Of a DNA stretch of 33,473 bases, positions 20,616 to 29,897 are shown piece after piece; within the stretch, counting starts at the first letter, position 1, and every line of letters starts with the position of its first letter. This DNA is from a virus. The notes beneath the pieces were generated by a model that worked only from the letters and a program-made list of their open reading frames with translations, made no database searches and was not told the DNA's origin. The translations under genes were made by a program, and so were the position numbers. The DNA is taken from positions 1-33,473 of IMG/VR virus record IMGVR_UViG_3300050821_003737, one strand, 5' to 3'.

Positions 20616-20616
20616 A

Positions 20617-21270
20617 CTACAATCCCATTACATGTTTCCAAAGTCCCAACCAATGAACCCTTTCTGAGTATCCATTGATCAGGTTGACGTTGCTTGTATA
20701 GTGCCCAACATTAAGCATGGCTGACACACCAACAACGTCATTTCGTTTCGCGTAAGGTAAGCAGCCACAGAGTACAAAATCTGCAACGCCACATTCTAGC
20801 GCTGTGTCAGGTTGGATCAAAAGATCAGGATGGTTGATCACATCCAATCCAGACTTCTTTGCAAGAGCAATGTAACCGTTCTTGCCTGTGACCTGTGATA
20901 GTCCTTTTCCACGAAAGTTCCATCCATCATCAGACGGAGGAGGAGCATTGCCCATGCGGCCACCATAAGCTCGATCCGCAATGAGCCTTGGCTGGTGTTG
21001 TAATTCAATTGCCTGCGCACGAGTAAAGTGAGTAGGGAATACTTGCAACAAGCGCACAGCAGTATAGTTCATATTCTCTTGCATATCAAGACCTGCACCC
21101 GTTTCCTCAGATGCTTGAGCCATGAAATGAGCGATTGTCAAATCTGAATCAAGTTCATACTTTGGAAAGACCGTCGGTGCTGTCTTTGCCATTCCTTCGA
21201 TCAGCCCTGCTACGGTTACGTTCCTATGAGGCCAAAGCTTCTGTAGCATTTCTAGAGTAAGCATGTTCAA
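20617..21270 (-). CDS. GH19-type endolysin
   Basis: A 217-aa protein with the glycoside hydrolase 19 (chitinase/lysozyme) fold signature: the acid pair E55/E56 in QASEETG, MNYTAVRLLQVFPTHFT, IADRAYGGRMGN and GWNFRGKGLSQVTG (116-129). Phage GH19 proteins cleave peptidoglycan glycan chains at lysis. No signal peptide or membrane segment is present, so a holin is needed for release; a holin-like gene lies just downstream. The first codon is TTG 21270 in a TTGA overlap; ATG 21264 is an alternative. Confidence 0.88.
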   Translation of the reverse strand: MNMLTLEMLQKLWPHRNVTVAGLIEGMAKTAPTVFPKYELDSDLTIAHFMAQASEETGAGLDMQENMNYTAVRLLQVFPTHFTRAQAIELQHQPRLIADRAYGGRMGNAPPPSDDGWNFRGKGLSQVTGKNGYIALAKKSGLDVINHPDLLIQPDTALECGVADFVLCGCLPYAKRNDVVGVSAMLNVGHYTSNVNLINGYSERVHWLGLWKHVMGL

Positions 21271-24104
21271 TGTTTCCTTCTCTGTGCTTCACCATGGGCT
21301 ATGCCCCGCATCCATTCCACAGGCGTCTTTGGTTTCTGCTGACCGGTCATGACATCAGTGCCAAACCTAATCCCCCTTGCGACCGTCTTTGGCATCTTGC
21401 CGGTGATTTCGCCAAAGAGAGTCAGGCCATCTTCGATCGTCTTGCCAGCATGTTCTTTTGTAAAGAACTTCTTTGGATCGCTAACGGCTGATCGAGTGTC
21501 CCTGGCTACGTTTGCCATATCATGCATTGCTGACGATATCAATCCTGCACCGGGATCATGTCCAGTCGTCAGACCATAGACAAGATCACGAAGATACAGA
21601 ACCGAAGATGCCATTCCCATTGTGGCGCCTGCCAACAAGTGTGTACCCCAACCACGACGATCTTCAGTAGTCATGCCTGTGACGGCTTCTTCGATGAGAG
21701 TTGGAAGCACAGCATAGGTCATGAAGTTCTTCAGAAGCTTTGGCATGTTCTTGGCAGCTGCTTTGATCTCTCCTTCGCGACCAAGCTGGTAGATATCATT
21801 AGCCTGATGCATTAGCTCAATACGGCGTTGCATAACTGTGCCAAAGAATCCATAGACCGAAGTTAGGTATCGGTTAAGTGGACCACCTGAACGAACAGCC
21901 GGTGGCATGTTAGTCTCGGCTGTTGAACCATGTGCGAATCTCACATCGCGATCTGCCAAGAACACTGCTGTACCATGTGGCTTGCCTTCTGCTATAGCCT
22001 TCTGATAAGACGCCCACCACATAGGTCGTGCGGAGGACATGTCAGACCATGCGACAGCCTTTGAACCCCAATCGATTATCTGTTCGCGGATCGTTGACTT
22101 GTCACTTAGTTCATTGCCTTGTCCTGCAAGGGTATCTTGCCAATGGCGTTCACGGCGTTGGAGTTCTTCGGAATTATCCATGATGAATTTGATTGTAGGC
22201 TCAGAGCCGGGTCGAGCGAGATCGACGGTTGCTTTGACAAGGGCATCCGCACCGACTCTGGCAGAAGACATAAAGGCAGCCGTCGGTGCGTGCTTAAATA
22301 CCGTGAACGGGTTGAAGCCAATGTAGGTTGAGATGATGTTCTGTCTAGCCTTCTCCAAGAATGATTCGGCCCAGACCATATTCTCAGAACGAATACCCTC
22401 CGATCCCGCAAGCGAACGAAGATAAGGCATCAGTCCTTTAGAGTATTCCCTCCCATAATACTTCGCTACATCTTCTTGGAACAATCGATCAGCGAATATC
22501 TTCTCCGTCGATAATAGCGGCTCCCTGAAATGGATGTCGTGGGCGATTTGACGAAGTCTCGTCGGGATAAAGTTGAAGTCAAGGTTGAGTGGGTAGACGG
22601 CACCGGTTCGCTTCTTCGTGTAGCCATTAGAAGTCGATGCATGAAAGTAATCAGCGTCGCCATAGGCAGACTCCCTTCCTCGGGCAACGACGCGCTCGCG
22701 TTCGCCTGTCTCGGCGTCTTCCTTCCACATCGAAGCACGGATCGGATCGCGATCGAGAGGGTGGTACCAGCCGGGGACAGAGACCTTCTCGCCATCTGCA
22801 AGGGTGAACTCGATCGGCTTCAACGGGACCTTCTCGACTGTGGCACCGGTCAGGCGTTCGTAGACCTTGTCAGACTGCGCGATCAGCTTCTTGAAGATGT
22901 CACCCACATGCTGCGCACGAAGCACGTCGTCTTTGGTCACATTCTTTTGTAACCAATTGAACAAGGCTTCTGGCTCGGCACCGTAGCCCTTCGACAGCAC
23001 CGTCCAATTCGACTTGTTCCCAGCATTCTGCAACATCATCAAGACGTTGCCACGGTTGAAGCCGGTCCATTCGCCTTGTCCACCGGGCGTGGATGGGTCG
23101 GGGAAGGGAGCTTCGACTAGCTTACCAAGTTCACCTTTGGAAGGACGATCTATCTTGTCTAAGTCCTTTGCGATCTCCCGCAACAATCTAGATTTGCCAT
23201 TAGCGGCTTCAACAAGAGGACGGATTATAGCTTGGTTAAACACGCCCATAGGATCGTTGCGATCCCAGCGGTTGAGAAGGGTCTCTATATTCGTCAAGCC
23301 GAAGGCCATCTTCCTCAGAAGACTGAACTTCGTATTGGCCTCCATCTTGCTTCGATCATAACCAAAGGTCGCCAGCTTCTCAACCATCTCATGCTTGGTC
23401 TTCGCAAGGTCCCAATTCTCACCCTGTACATTGATCGACTTCTCGTCCCGCCCAGCCTTCTCAAGTATCTTGATCCCTTGCTTCAACCCCTCGAAATCAT
23501 GCACCGACAACTCATCTACCGGCGTTCTAAAATCCGGATCACGAAGGAAATCAGGCACATCCAACTGACGCATGCCCATAAAATGGGCCTCTTTAGCATC
23601 AATGAAAGCAGCCAGATTAGTCTCGCTCTGACGGCCGATGTTCTCAGCAAGGTCCCGAACAGAACGGGCGAGAGAATGGCCAGTGCGAAGGAGGATGTCT
23701 TGAATCCAATTGACATATTCCTGGTCTACCGATGCGACAGTTCGGTTCTTTGAGAAGGTCTTGGCGGTGCGGTCGAATTGAGCGCGGGACTTTTCGTAAG
23801 CGCGAGCGAGCTTGGCAGCGATTACAGTGTGGTTGCGCTGTTGCGAGAGCCGATAGGCCTCGCCCCAATCACCCTTGGCACCGGCTTCTTCGATCTTCTT
23901 GCCGATGGTGCCTGCCTTGGACATGAGGATGTCGGACGAGATAGAGCCAACGATGCGACTATCAAAGTCAGCCTTGACCATCTCACGGACTTCGTCTTTG
24001 GTGAACTGAGGTTCTTGACCGGCCTTCAAGGCATAGGCCAAAGTCTCTTCATGGACAAGGTTGAGGGCTGTCTCCGACAGGGCCTGATCCTTTGCCTCAT
24101 CCAA
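21267..24104 (-). CDS. C-terminal part of giant internal virion protein (gp16-like position)
   Basis: An open frame of 945 codons, mostly long amphipathic helices, with hydrophobic segments in the last third (FMTYAVLPTLIEEAVTG, HLLAGATMGMASSVLYL). Order in the late block, size and composition fit the DNA-ejection/internal core protein that sits before the endolysin in this phage. It has only a TTG start without a ribosome-binding site, and overlaps the 24026-26950 frame by 79 nt. Reading through with a -1 shift gives one protein of about 1,894 residues, so this is probably the second part of one gene. Confidence 0.75.
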   Translation of the reverse strand: MDEAKDQALSETALNLVHEETLAYALKAGQEPQFTKDEVREMVKADFDSRIVGSISSDILMSKAGTIGKKIEEAGAKGDWGEAYRLSQQRNHTVIAAKLARAYEKSRAQFDRTAKTFSKNRTVASVDQEYVNWIQDILLRTGHSLARSVRDLAENIGRQSETNLAAFIDAKEAHFMGMRQLDVPDFLRDPDFRTPVDELSVHDFEGLKQGIKILEKAGRDEKSINVQGENWDLAKTKHEMVEKLATFGYDRSKMEANTKFSLLRKMAFGLTNIETLLNRWDRNDPMGVFNQAIIRPLVEAANGKSRLLREIAKDLDKIDRPSKGELGKLVEAPFPDPSTPGGQGEWTGFNRGNVLMMLQNAGNKSNWTVLSKGYGAEPEALFNWLQKNVTKDDVLRAQHVGDIFKKLIAQSDKVYERLTGATVEKVPLKPIEFTLADGEKVSVPGWYHPLDRDPIRASMWKEDAETGERERVVARGRESAYGDADYFHASTSNGYTKKRTGAVYPLNLDFNFIPTRLRQIAHDIHFREPLLSTEKIFADRLFQEDVAKYYGREYSKGLMPYLRSLAGSEGIRSENMVWAESFLEKARQNIISTYIGFNPFTVFKHAPTAAFMSSARVGADALVKATVDLARPGSEPTIKFIMDNSEELQRRERHWQDTLAGQGNELSDKSTIREQIIDWGSKAVAWSDMSSARPMWWASYQKAIAEGKPHGTAVFLADRDVRFAHGSTAETNMPPAVRSGGPLNRYLTSVYGFFGTVMQRRIELMHQANDIYQLGREGEIKAAAKNMPKLLKNFMTYAVLPTLIEEAVTGMTTEDRRGWGTHLLAGATMGMASSVLYLRDLVYGLTTGHDPGAGLISSAMHDMANVARDTRSAVSDPKKFFTKEHAGKTIEDGLTLFGEITGKMPKTVARGIRFGTDVMTGQQKPKTPVEWMRGIAHGEAQRRKH

Positions 24105-26950
24105 GATCGACTGCTCTCGGTTGCCAAACTCTTGATTAAGCTTCGATCGGTTTCGATGTCGATGAGTCGATTGAGGTAGTCGCGAGAGGACATGCCACTT
24201 CGCACTCGGTCTTCAGTCAGCATCGTCAACCGTTCCACAAGAGCATCGCCGGTGGTGTAGCCAAAGTATCCAGCGAGGTCGTCAGGGTTGACCCCGTTCT
24301 TCTTTTGAATATAATCCTTTGGCAACCGGCTTCGCTGTTCTTCAGTCAGGTACTTGGGATCGATCTTGATTTTATCCGTGGTCATAATCTGATCGATAGC
24401 AATGTCGGGACGCTGTTCAATGCTCTCGCGGACTTCATCTCGAAGCTGGGTTCGGCGTTCCTTCCATTCCTTGTTCGATCGTCGTCGCTGCCGAACCTCG
24501 GCACGACGCTGAGCGGCTTCGAGGTCTTCGTTGTTCTTCTTATCGATCAGTTTCTGCATTCGCTCCATGTGGGCTTGAGTAACCCCAAGGGCTTTACCAC
24601 GATCGTAGAGGCCGTCGTCGACTGGTTGGGCTGCGATCTCGCCTTCAGCACCTTCAGCTTCTGGAAGCTCTCTCCTTCCAATCTCTCCCGAATCCACCTT
24701 CTGGAATATCTCTTCCCAAGAGAGATCGTGACCAAACAGTTCTTTGATTTGTGAACGAAGCCCTTCCAAGAACTGCTTGAACCTCTCGAAGAGCCCATGC
24801 ACTTCCTTAGGCATATCATTGCCACGTGCCCAATCAAGATAGGCTTCGGCGATTGATTCTTCGGTGAGCTTAACACCTTTGCCGCCGGCCCAACGCTCTT
24901 CGATGTTGTATTTCTTCACCCAATCAAGATCAACCGAGGCCTTCTGTAAGGTGGCCCATTCCTTATCCGAGAACAGACCAAGGTCCTTCAAAGCATGTAT
25001 GGCCTCATGCCTTGCGGTACCGATCGGATCAGTGGCTCGCAGCGATACCAAGATTTGACGGAAGTTGGGAACGTAGGCTCCGTGTAATTCGCCGAAGGCC
25101 CTTGCATGAAGGCCATGTGCCACATCAGCTTCGGCATCAGGCACGATACGAGCTAGTTCGTGCATTACCATTTGGCCAACAAGCGAATCCGCAGCGACGC
25201 CTTTGCCTTCTTCATGGAACAGACCAAAGAGGCCTTTGTGAATCTCCTCCCAATTCTGCGTCAGCAATTGCTTGAAATCTTCATGGGTCTTGAGATCAAT
25301 TGACTCTTCGCCGGGCTGAACCTTAATCCAAACATCCCTCTCAGTCCCAGCCTTCTCTCTCGCGCCTGAGATACGGAAGCCGCCGATCTGTTCTACTTGT
25401 GGGTAGGCATCCTTAATTTGCCTAATCAATGATCGTGTAAGAGCAGGGCCAAAGCTATTAGGACCATAACCAAGAGACTCAAAGCCACCGATGTTATCTA
25501 CATAAACCTTCTTCCCTCCTTCATATGGTGTGGTCTCGAGCCATCCAACTTTCTTTCCTGATTCGTCGAATATATGAAATTCATCAGCGCTAACTACACC
25601 GGTCTCAGAACTAATCTTACCTCGTCTTTGGCCAATGGTCAACTTCCGATCCCCAACCTGAAACATTGGCTCGAGCCCAGCCGAGCCACGGACGGCTTGA
25701 AGGGGTTCGGGGATTACTTCTTTGGCAACCGGCTCTGGATGCAACTGCCCTTCAACAACACCTTCTTTATCTGGCCCAACCTTCGTATCATTAATCGTCA
25801 GCCCACCATCTCTCACCCTCACATCATCATGCAATTCCTTCGCGACTTCTGGATCAACCTTTGCCAACCAATCCTTCAAAGGTACTCGAACATCATCTCC
25901 AACTGGCGACGTAAGTCTTTCAGCCAAGCCCGGAACCCAGCCAAGGATGCCATCGTCGGGGGCTGGGACTTTGTCTCCGTAGAGGCGACGGATGGCGTCT
26001 GCGTCGATCCCGATCTCTCGGTTGCCGATGTGGGACTCGATGAACTTGGCAAACATCTCTGGCGACCGCTCTCGGGTCTGGGATGCTTGAGCGGATCGAG
26101 TAAGTTCTTTGAGAGCATCACCATCTTCCTTAGCTTGGATTTTGTGTGCTTCGTCTAGGAGCGGGTTGATGTTCGCAGGCGGCTCCTTGCCTTCAACGGT
26201 GTAGATATCAGAGGTCTTGATAGCTTCAGAGGCCTTGCGAATTTGGGAAGCTAACTGTTCATTGATAGCAATACCAGTTCGAGACCCTCCACCACCAGCA
26301 CCCACTCCCATATCACCGCGCATCATTTGATGCTCAGCCATCGCAGCCATTTCTCTAGCGAACTTCTCACCAAAGACTTGTGACATACCTTCGTAACCGA
26401 GACGGAGGATGCCTGAGGTGGTGCGGCCGATTAACTCGCCAGCGAAGGCTGGGACTGAGGCAGCGGATGCGATCAAGGGATGAGAGATAGCAAATTCAAC
26501 ATCGTCAGGCCGCGAGAAAGCGGTACGGCCAACAGGCTGATCGCCGAAGCCTTCCATGAATGTCTCGGCAACGCTATCGCTCTTGAGCCATTGACCAAGA
26601 CGAGTGTCTTTATAAAACGACCCAAGATGCTCACTAACTTCATCCAGCTGTGCCAAGTCATCATGCGACACCGCCGCAGCCATAGGATGGCCAGTCAGAT
26701 AATCCTGAAGGAACTTATTATCCGCTGACAGCTTCGTATTGACCGCAACCCTTTGCTGCTTCTCAAAGCCTTCAAGGTCAGAATGGATCAAGACAGGATT
26801 GACGCCGGTTGCGGAACCAAGGTTCACGGCCTTAGCAGCATCCTCCGGATCATCATCGACAGCATTCACCAACGCGCCTGCGGCTTGGCGTCGTTGCGAA
26901 TCCTCTAAGTAGCGAGGGTCAAAAGGATCGTTGGTGTAGGTGTCGGTCAC
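24026..26950 (-). CDS. N-terminal part of giant internal virion protein with zincin-like peptidase motif
   Basis: A 974-codon frame starting at GTG 26950 in a GTGA overlap. Residues ~1-200 are helical, with a Gly-rich linker at ~215-225. An alpha/beta segment (452-545, VSADEFHIFDESGKKVGWLE ... GYGPNSFGPALTRSLIRQIK) resembles an acetyltransferase-like fold. ARHEAIHAL at 646-654 is an HExxH zincin motif, with a downstream acidic EESIAEAY as possible third ligand. This is the mosaic build of large phage polyvalent proteins. The last ~30 residues (from about RSLIKSLATESS) are out of character and mark the likely frame break near 24143. Confidence 0.78.
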   Translation of the reverse strand: MTDTYTNDPFDPRYLEDSQRRQAAGALVNAVDDDPEDAAKAVNLGSATGVNPVLIHSDLEGFEKQQRVAVNTKLSADNKFLQDYLTGHPMAAAVSHDDLAQLDEVSEHLGSFYKDTRLGQWLKSDSVAETFMEGFGDQPVGRTAFSRPDDVEFAISHPLIASAASVPAFAGELIGRTTSGILRLGYEGMSQVFGEKFAREMAAMAEHQMMRGDMGVGAGGGGSRTGIAINEQLASQIRKASEAIKTSDIYTVEGKEPPANINPLLDEAHKIQAKEDGDALKELTRSAQASQTRERSPEMFAKFIESHIGNREIGIDADAIRRLYGDKVPAPDDGILGWVPGLAERLTSPVGDDVRVPLKDWLAKVDPEVAKELHDDVRVRDGGLTINDTKVGPDKEGVVEGQLHPEPVAKEVIPEPLQAVRGSAGLEPMFQVGDRKLTIGQRRGKISSETGVVSADEFHIFDESGKKVGWLETTPYEGGKKVYVDNIGGFESLGYGPNSFGPALTRSLIRQIKDAYPQVEQIGGFRISGAREKAGTERDVWIKVQPGEESIDLKTHEDFKQLLTQNWEEIHKGLFGLFHEEGKGVAADSLVGQMVMHELARIVPDAEADVAHGLHARAFGELHGAYVPNFRQILVSLRATDPIGTARHEAIHALKDLGLFSDKEWATLQKASVDLDWVKKYNIEERWAGGKGVKLTEESIAEAYLDWARGNDMPKEVHGLFERFKQFLEGLRSQIKELFGHDLSWEEIFQKVDSGEIGRRELPEAEGAEGEIAAQPVDDGLYDRGKALGVTQAHMERMQKLIDKKNNEDLEAAQRRAEVRQRRRSNKEWKERRTQLRDEVRESIEQRPDIAIDQIMTTDKIKIDPKYLTEEQRSRLPKDYIQKKNGVNPDDLAGYFGYTTGDALVERLTMLTEDRVRSGMSSRDYLNRLIDIETDRSLIKSLATESSRSWMRQRIRPCRRQPSTLSMKRLWPMP

Positions 26951-27114
26951 TGGATGCTAATGCCTTTAAGAAGTCGCTCAGTTTGTTTCAACGACTGCTC
27001 TAACATCGTAAGCAATTCCATATAGGCTTCGATCACTTCTTCCTTAGTTTTATTATACCGCAGGTCTTGCTCAATTTCCCAATGCTCTTTCTCCGTAGCC
27101 TGAAAGGTATCCAT
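26947..27114 (-). CDS. 55-aa helical protein between virion genes
   Basis: MDTFQATEKEHWEIEQDLRY followed by NKTKEEVIEAYMELLTMLEQ and a final short helix: wholly helical and acidic-amphipathic. It lies exactly between the two large virion genes, overlapping the GTGA start of the giant protein. No good ribosome-binding site is seen; it starts 5 nt after the upstream stop, so coupling is likely. It could be a small virion or chaperone-like protein. Confidence 0.5.
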   Translation of the reverse strand: MDTFQATEKEHWEIEQDLRYNKTKEEVIEAYMELLTMLEQSLKQTERLLKGISIQ

Positions 27115-27119
27115 GATAA

Positions 27120-28865
27120 TCACATCGGTTGCTTGGTTGGATCACGAGGTTGGTAAAGTTCGCGAGCAAGGCCACGATAGAACAGCCTCTCAGTCTCTTG
27201 TGAAGAGGGTTCAGGCAAGCCTTGATCAAGACGATCTTGCGCATGGCGCTTGGCAAAGGCTTTGTATTTGTCTGTGGACAAGGCATCCTTGAACTCGGGC
27301 GCGGAAGTGTTGGTGCCCCATAGCCAGCCCAGTTCCTGATGCGTCTTCAACAATTGTGGAGCGATAGTCTCAGTCACGTCCTTGGAATCGGGTGGCTTGC
27401 CCTTTGCGGAAGTCCATTCTGAGATCGCTTCAGATAGGGCCCCAGTGAAGTGATCATAGTCATCAGGCTCTTTGCCATTTCGATGATAGATGCCAAGGGC
27501 CTGAAGCTGCGAACCCATTGAACCTCGAATCCAAGACATGGCCCGATTCACCTGCGGGTCTTGGTTCTGGTTCTTCTTCAATTCGGCCTGCCAGCCCATG
27601 ACAGTGCGAATCTGTGATTGGCTAAGCTTGTATTTCGCATCGGTTGGATCGATGTCGAGGAAGGACAGGACATCATTCTTGCGAAGGCCATCGAGGACTG
27701 TCATGTTACGTTGGTTATCGGCATAGTCCCTCGCCTTCACATACCGATTCAACTGCGCCGGTATCGCGTTCTGCTCCCTCGGCGGAAGCTGTTGGATCGC
27801 AGCCGCGGTCTTCGGGTTTGCCTGTAGCTCTTGCAAAGTCGTTGCGCCATTCTGCATCGCCACCGCAATCTCTTGCTTGGCATCCCAAGTGGCCTGCCGT
27901 TCCGATTGCTTCTCTCGGGTGTACTTGGCATGAATCGCGTTCTCAACATGCTGCGCGAAGATCGGATCATCCGGCGCGGTCTCATTCGCCTGCTTCTTGC
28001 CGATCGCAACCATGTCAGATTCAGATAGCTCAGGCTTGTCACCGTCGCCACGACCTTGAGCCCAGACTTCGTTCGCGATGTTGGCTGAGCCAATCGCACG
28101 ACGCTGGGAGGTGATGAAGTTGTCTACGCGATTGTAGTCTTGCTCGGTAATCTGCCCTTTCTTCGCATCGAGCATTTCCTTGGCCTTAAACGGATCGGTC
28201 TTGGCAAGGTTATAGACGCGATTGGAGTCGATGGAGGAGTTGATGATGCGTTCACCGTCATCGACAGAGTCGGGTTGACCCTTTAGCTGATGAAGCTTGT
28301 AGTTCAATCCTTGTGCCTTGCCACGAAGCTCTTCAATCTCAGCTGGGTCTTCGCTAGTAGCGGCTTTGTCTACGGTGCTATTCAGCCGCTGTGTGACTCC
28401 ATCAATCGCAGCCATTCTCGTCTGCGTAGCCGCATGCCCTGCACCATTGAATATCGTCCGACCCATTGTTGACAGAGATGTCTTATCGAACATCTTCTGT
28501 GACATGGGATTGGTCATGCCACCGCTAATATCAGTACGGGCGTCTTTCAGGTCTTGGATATACTTCGGAAACGCTTGCTGTGCCTCAACACCTTGCTTGG
28601 CAGAGAACTCGGCATGGAGGATACCAGCACGCTCCATGTATTTCGCATCGGCGCGATCAACCTCAGCTTCGTTGTTCAGGTTCTGGATTTCGACCGCCCG
28701 TTGCCAAATACGATCCCCAGCTTGGCTCAGATCGCTGCCAACTCCCTGTAGGGCATGCCCTATCGACGCACCGAAGGCATCAGGTGTGACACTGATGTTA
28801 AGCTCCGGCGTGCCTTGATCAGAAGGCCGCTGGGTTGGGGTTAGATCACCGGGGACTTGGGGCAT
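27120..28865 (-). CDS. internal virion protein (gp15-like position)
   Basis: A 581-aa soluble, helical, Gln/Asp/Lys-rich protein starting MPQVPGDLTPTQRPSDQG. No transmembrane or catalytic motif is visible. Position between the gp14-like and the giant gp16-like protein, size and composition match the internal core/ejection proteins of T7-like phages (T7 gp15 is ~750 aa). Such proteins form part of the channel that carries DNA through the cell envelope. Sequence similarity to gp15 itself cannot be shown here. Confidence 0.7.
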   Translation of the reverse strand: MPQVPGDLTPTQRPSDQGTPELNISVTPDAFGASIGHALQGVGSDLSQAGDRIWQRAVEIQNLNNEAEVDRADAKYMERAGILHAEFSAKQGVEAQQAFPKYIQDLKDARTDISGGMTNPMSQKMFDKTSLSTMGRTIFNGAGHAATQTRMAAIDGVTQRLNSTVDKAATSEDPAEIEELRGKAQGLNYKLHQLKGQPDSVDDGERIINSSIDSNRVYNLAKTDPFKAKEMLDAKKGQITEQDYNRVDNFITSQRRAIGSANIANEVWAQGRGDGDKPELSESDMVAIGKKQANETAPDDPIFAQHVENAIHAKYTREKQSERQATWDAKQEIAVAMQNGATTLQELQANPKTAAAIQQLPPREQNAIPAQLNRYVKARDYADNQRNMTVLDGLRKNDVLSFLDIDPTDAKYKLSQSQIRTVMGWQAELKKNQNQDPQVNRAMSWIRGSMGSQLQALGIYHRNGKEPDDYDHFTGALSEAISEWTSAKGKPPDSKDVTETIAPQLLKTHQELGWLWGTNTSAPEFKDALSTDKYKAFAKRHAQDRLDQGLPEPSSQETERLFYRGLARELYQPRDPTKQPM

Positions 28866-28866
28866 A

Positions 28867-29481
28867 TCATCCTGTCCATGAAGGGGCTAGGCCATCATTG
28901 CCACCGTTGGTGAACATACCGATTGGACCGCTGGAAGTACCGATGCCAATGGTATTGCCTTGGCTCCACTTCGACGCTACGCTAGAGCCTGCGTTGATGA
29001 AGGAGCCGATCGCACCGAGGATGCCAGAGGTCTTGGAATTAGAAGCGGCAGCGGTGTCCATACTAGCCTCAGCCTCATCCATAGCAGCTTTGGTCTCGTA
29101 ACCATACGCCTTCTTAGCAGCATCCCATCGAATGATTTCTTGATCTGTCTGTGCAGCAGCCTGTTGAGTGTCGCGCACCGCTGCATTGGTGCCAGTGTTC
29201 ACATCAAGATTCGACCCGCTCTGACCGACCTTAGTCTGGGCAATAACCTCGCCTGATTTCAGTCCTGACTCTGTCGCAGCGATGCCGCCTGCCTCTGTAG
29301 CCCAGACAGCATTTTGCTTATTGATTGTAGAGTTCGCAAGGGCCACACCGGCTTTGTAGTTGTACGAAGCAGCATTGGCATTGCCTTGGAAGATGTTGCC
29401 AATGCCACTAACGACCCCACCAGCGACAGTGGTCCCCATCGAAATCGCAGCCATTGTCCCTGCTGAGATCGGATCGACCAT
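28867..29481 (-). CDS. internal virion protein (gp14-like)
   Basis: A 204-aa protein. An N-terminal Gly/Ala-rich hydrophobic stretch (MAAISMGTTVAGGVVSGIGN) is followed by Asn/Ala/Gln-rich helices (NAASYNYKAGVALANSTINK) and a second Gly-rich hydrophobic segment (SKTSGILGAIGSFINAGSSV). This matches the pattern of T7 gp14-type ejection proteins, which form the outer-membrane part of the ejection channel. It overlaps the previous gene by one base and is one base from the next. Confidence 0.78.
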   Translation of the reverse strand: MVDPISAGTMAAISMGTTVAGGVVSGIGNIFQGNANAASYNYKAGVALANSTINKQNAVWATEAGGIAATESGLKSGEVIAQTKVGQSGSNLDVNTGTNAAVRDTQQAAAQTDQEIIRWDAAKKAYGYETKAAMDEAEASMDTAAASNSKTSGILGAIGSFINAGSSVASKWSQGNTIGIGTSSGPIGMFTNGGNDGLAPSWTG

Positions 29482-29897
29482 TAGGCTCTCCTGATCTCAA
29501 AAGGCACAAGCGGGCCCTGTGCCAAACCAAATTCCGCACCGAGCCATTGCAGCCATTGTCGAGCCGATCGTGAGCCGACCATACAATGCCCTACCAACAT
29601 ATCGTACCGATCCAACATCTTCTTAATCTGTATCTGCGAGTGTCGAACTAAAAGGAATTGATGTTTCACATCTGGCGGTACCCACATCCAAAGATAGGCC
29701 TGATCCGCAAGGAATGAAGGTGGGATCAATCCCCAGCAGGCTACGAGATCATCATTGACCATCCCGATCCAAACCTCGCCCATGGTTTGGCAATAGTCCA
29801 TCATCTCTGCGTCTCGTTCTGACATTATTGAGCCGTACTTCTCAGAAATCAAGGAAGAAATCCGTCGGTCCTTTAGAATTTGGATGGTGGTCGTCAT
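29481..29897 (-). CDS. gp13-like internal protein with GNAT-like fold
   Basis: A 138-aa protein beginning MTTTIQILKDRRISSLISEK. The pattern of strands and helices, with an active-site-like VACWGLIP strand and a C-terminal helix-strand RQWLQWLGAEFG, resembles GNAT acyltransferases. T7 gp13 and related DUF2833 proteins share this position and look; there it is needed for virion assembly, not known as an enzyme. It overlaps both neighbours by 1-4 bases. Confidence 0.7.
   Translation of the reverse strand: MTTTIQILKDRRISSLISEKYGSIMSERDAEMMDYCQTMGEVWIGMVNDDLVACWGLIPPSFLADQAYLWMWVPPDVKHQFLLVRHSQIQIKKMLDRYDMLVGHCMVGSRSARQWLQWLGAEFGLAQGPLVPFEIRRA

Noticed and set aside
22106-28818. Many plus-strand frames of 60-190 codons opposite the virion genes
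   Set aside because: They are antisense shadows of long minus-strand genes in a high-coding-density region, with no start signals or domain patterns.
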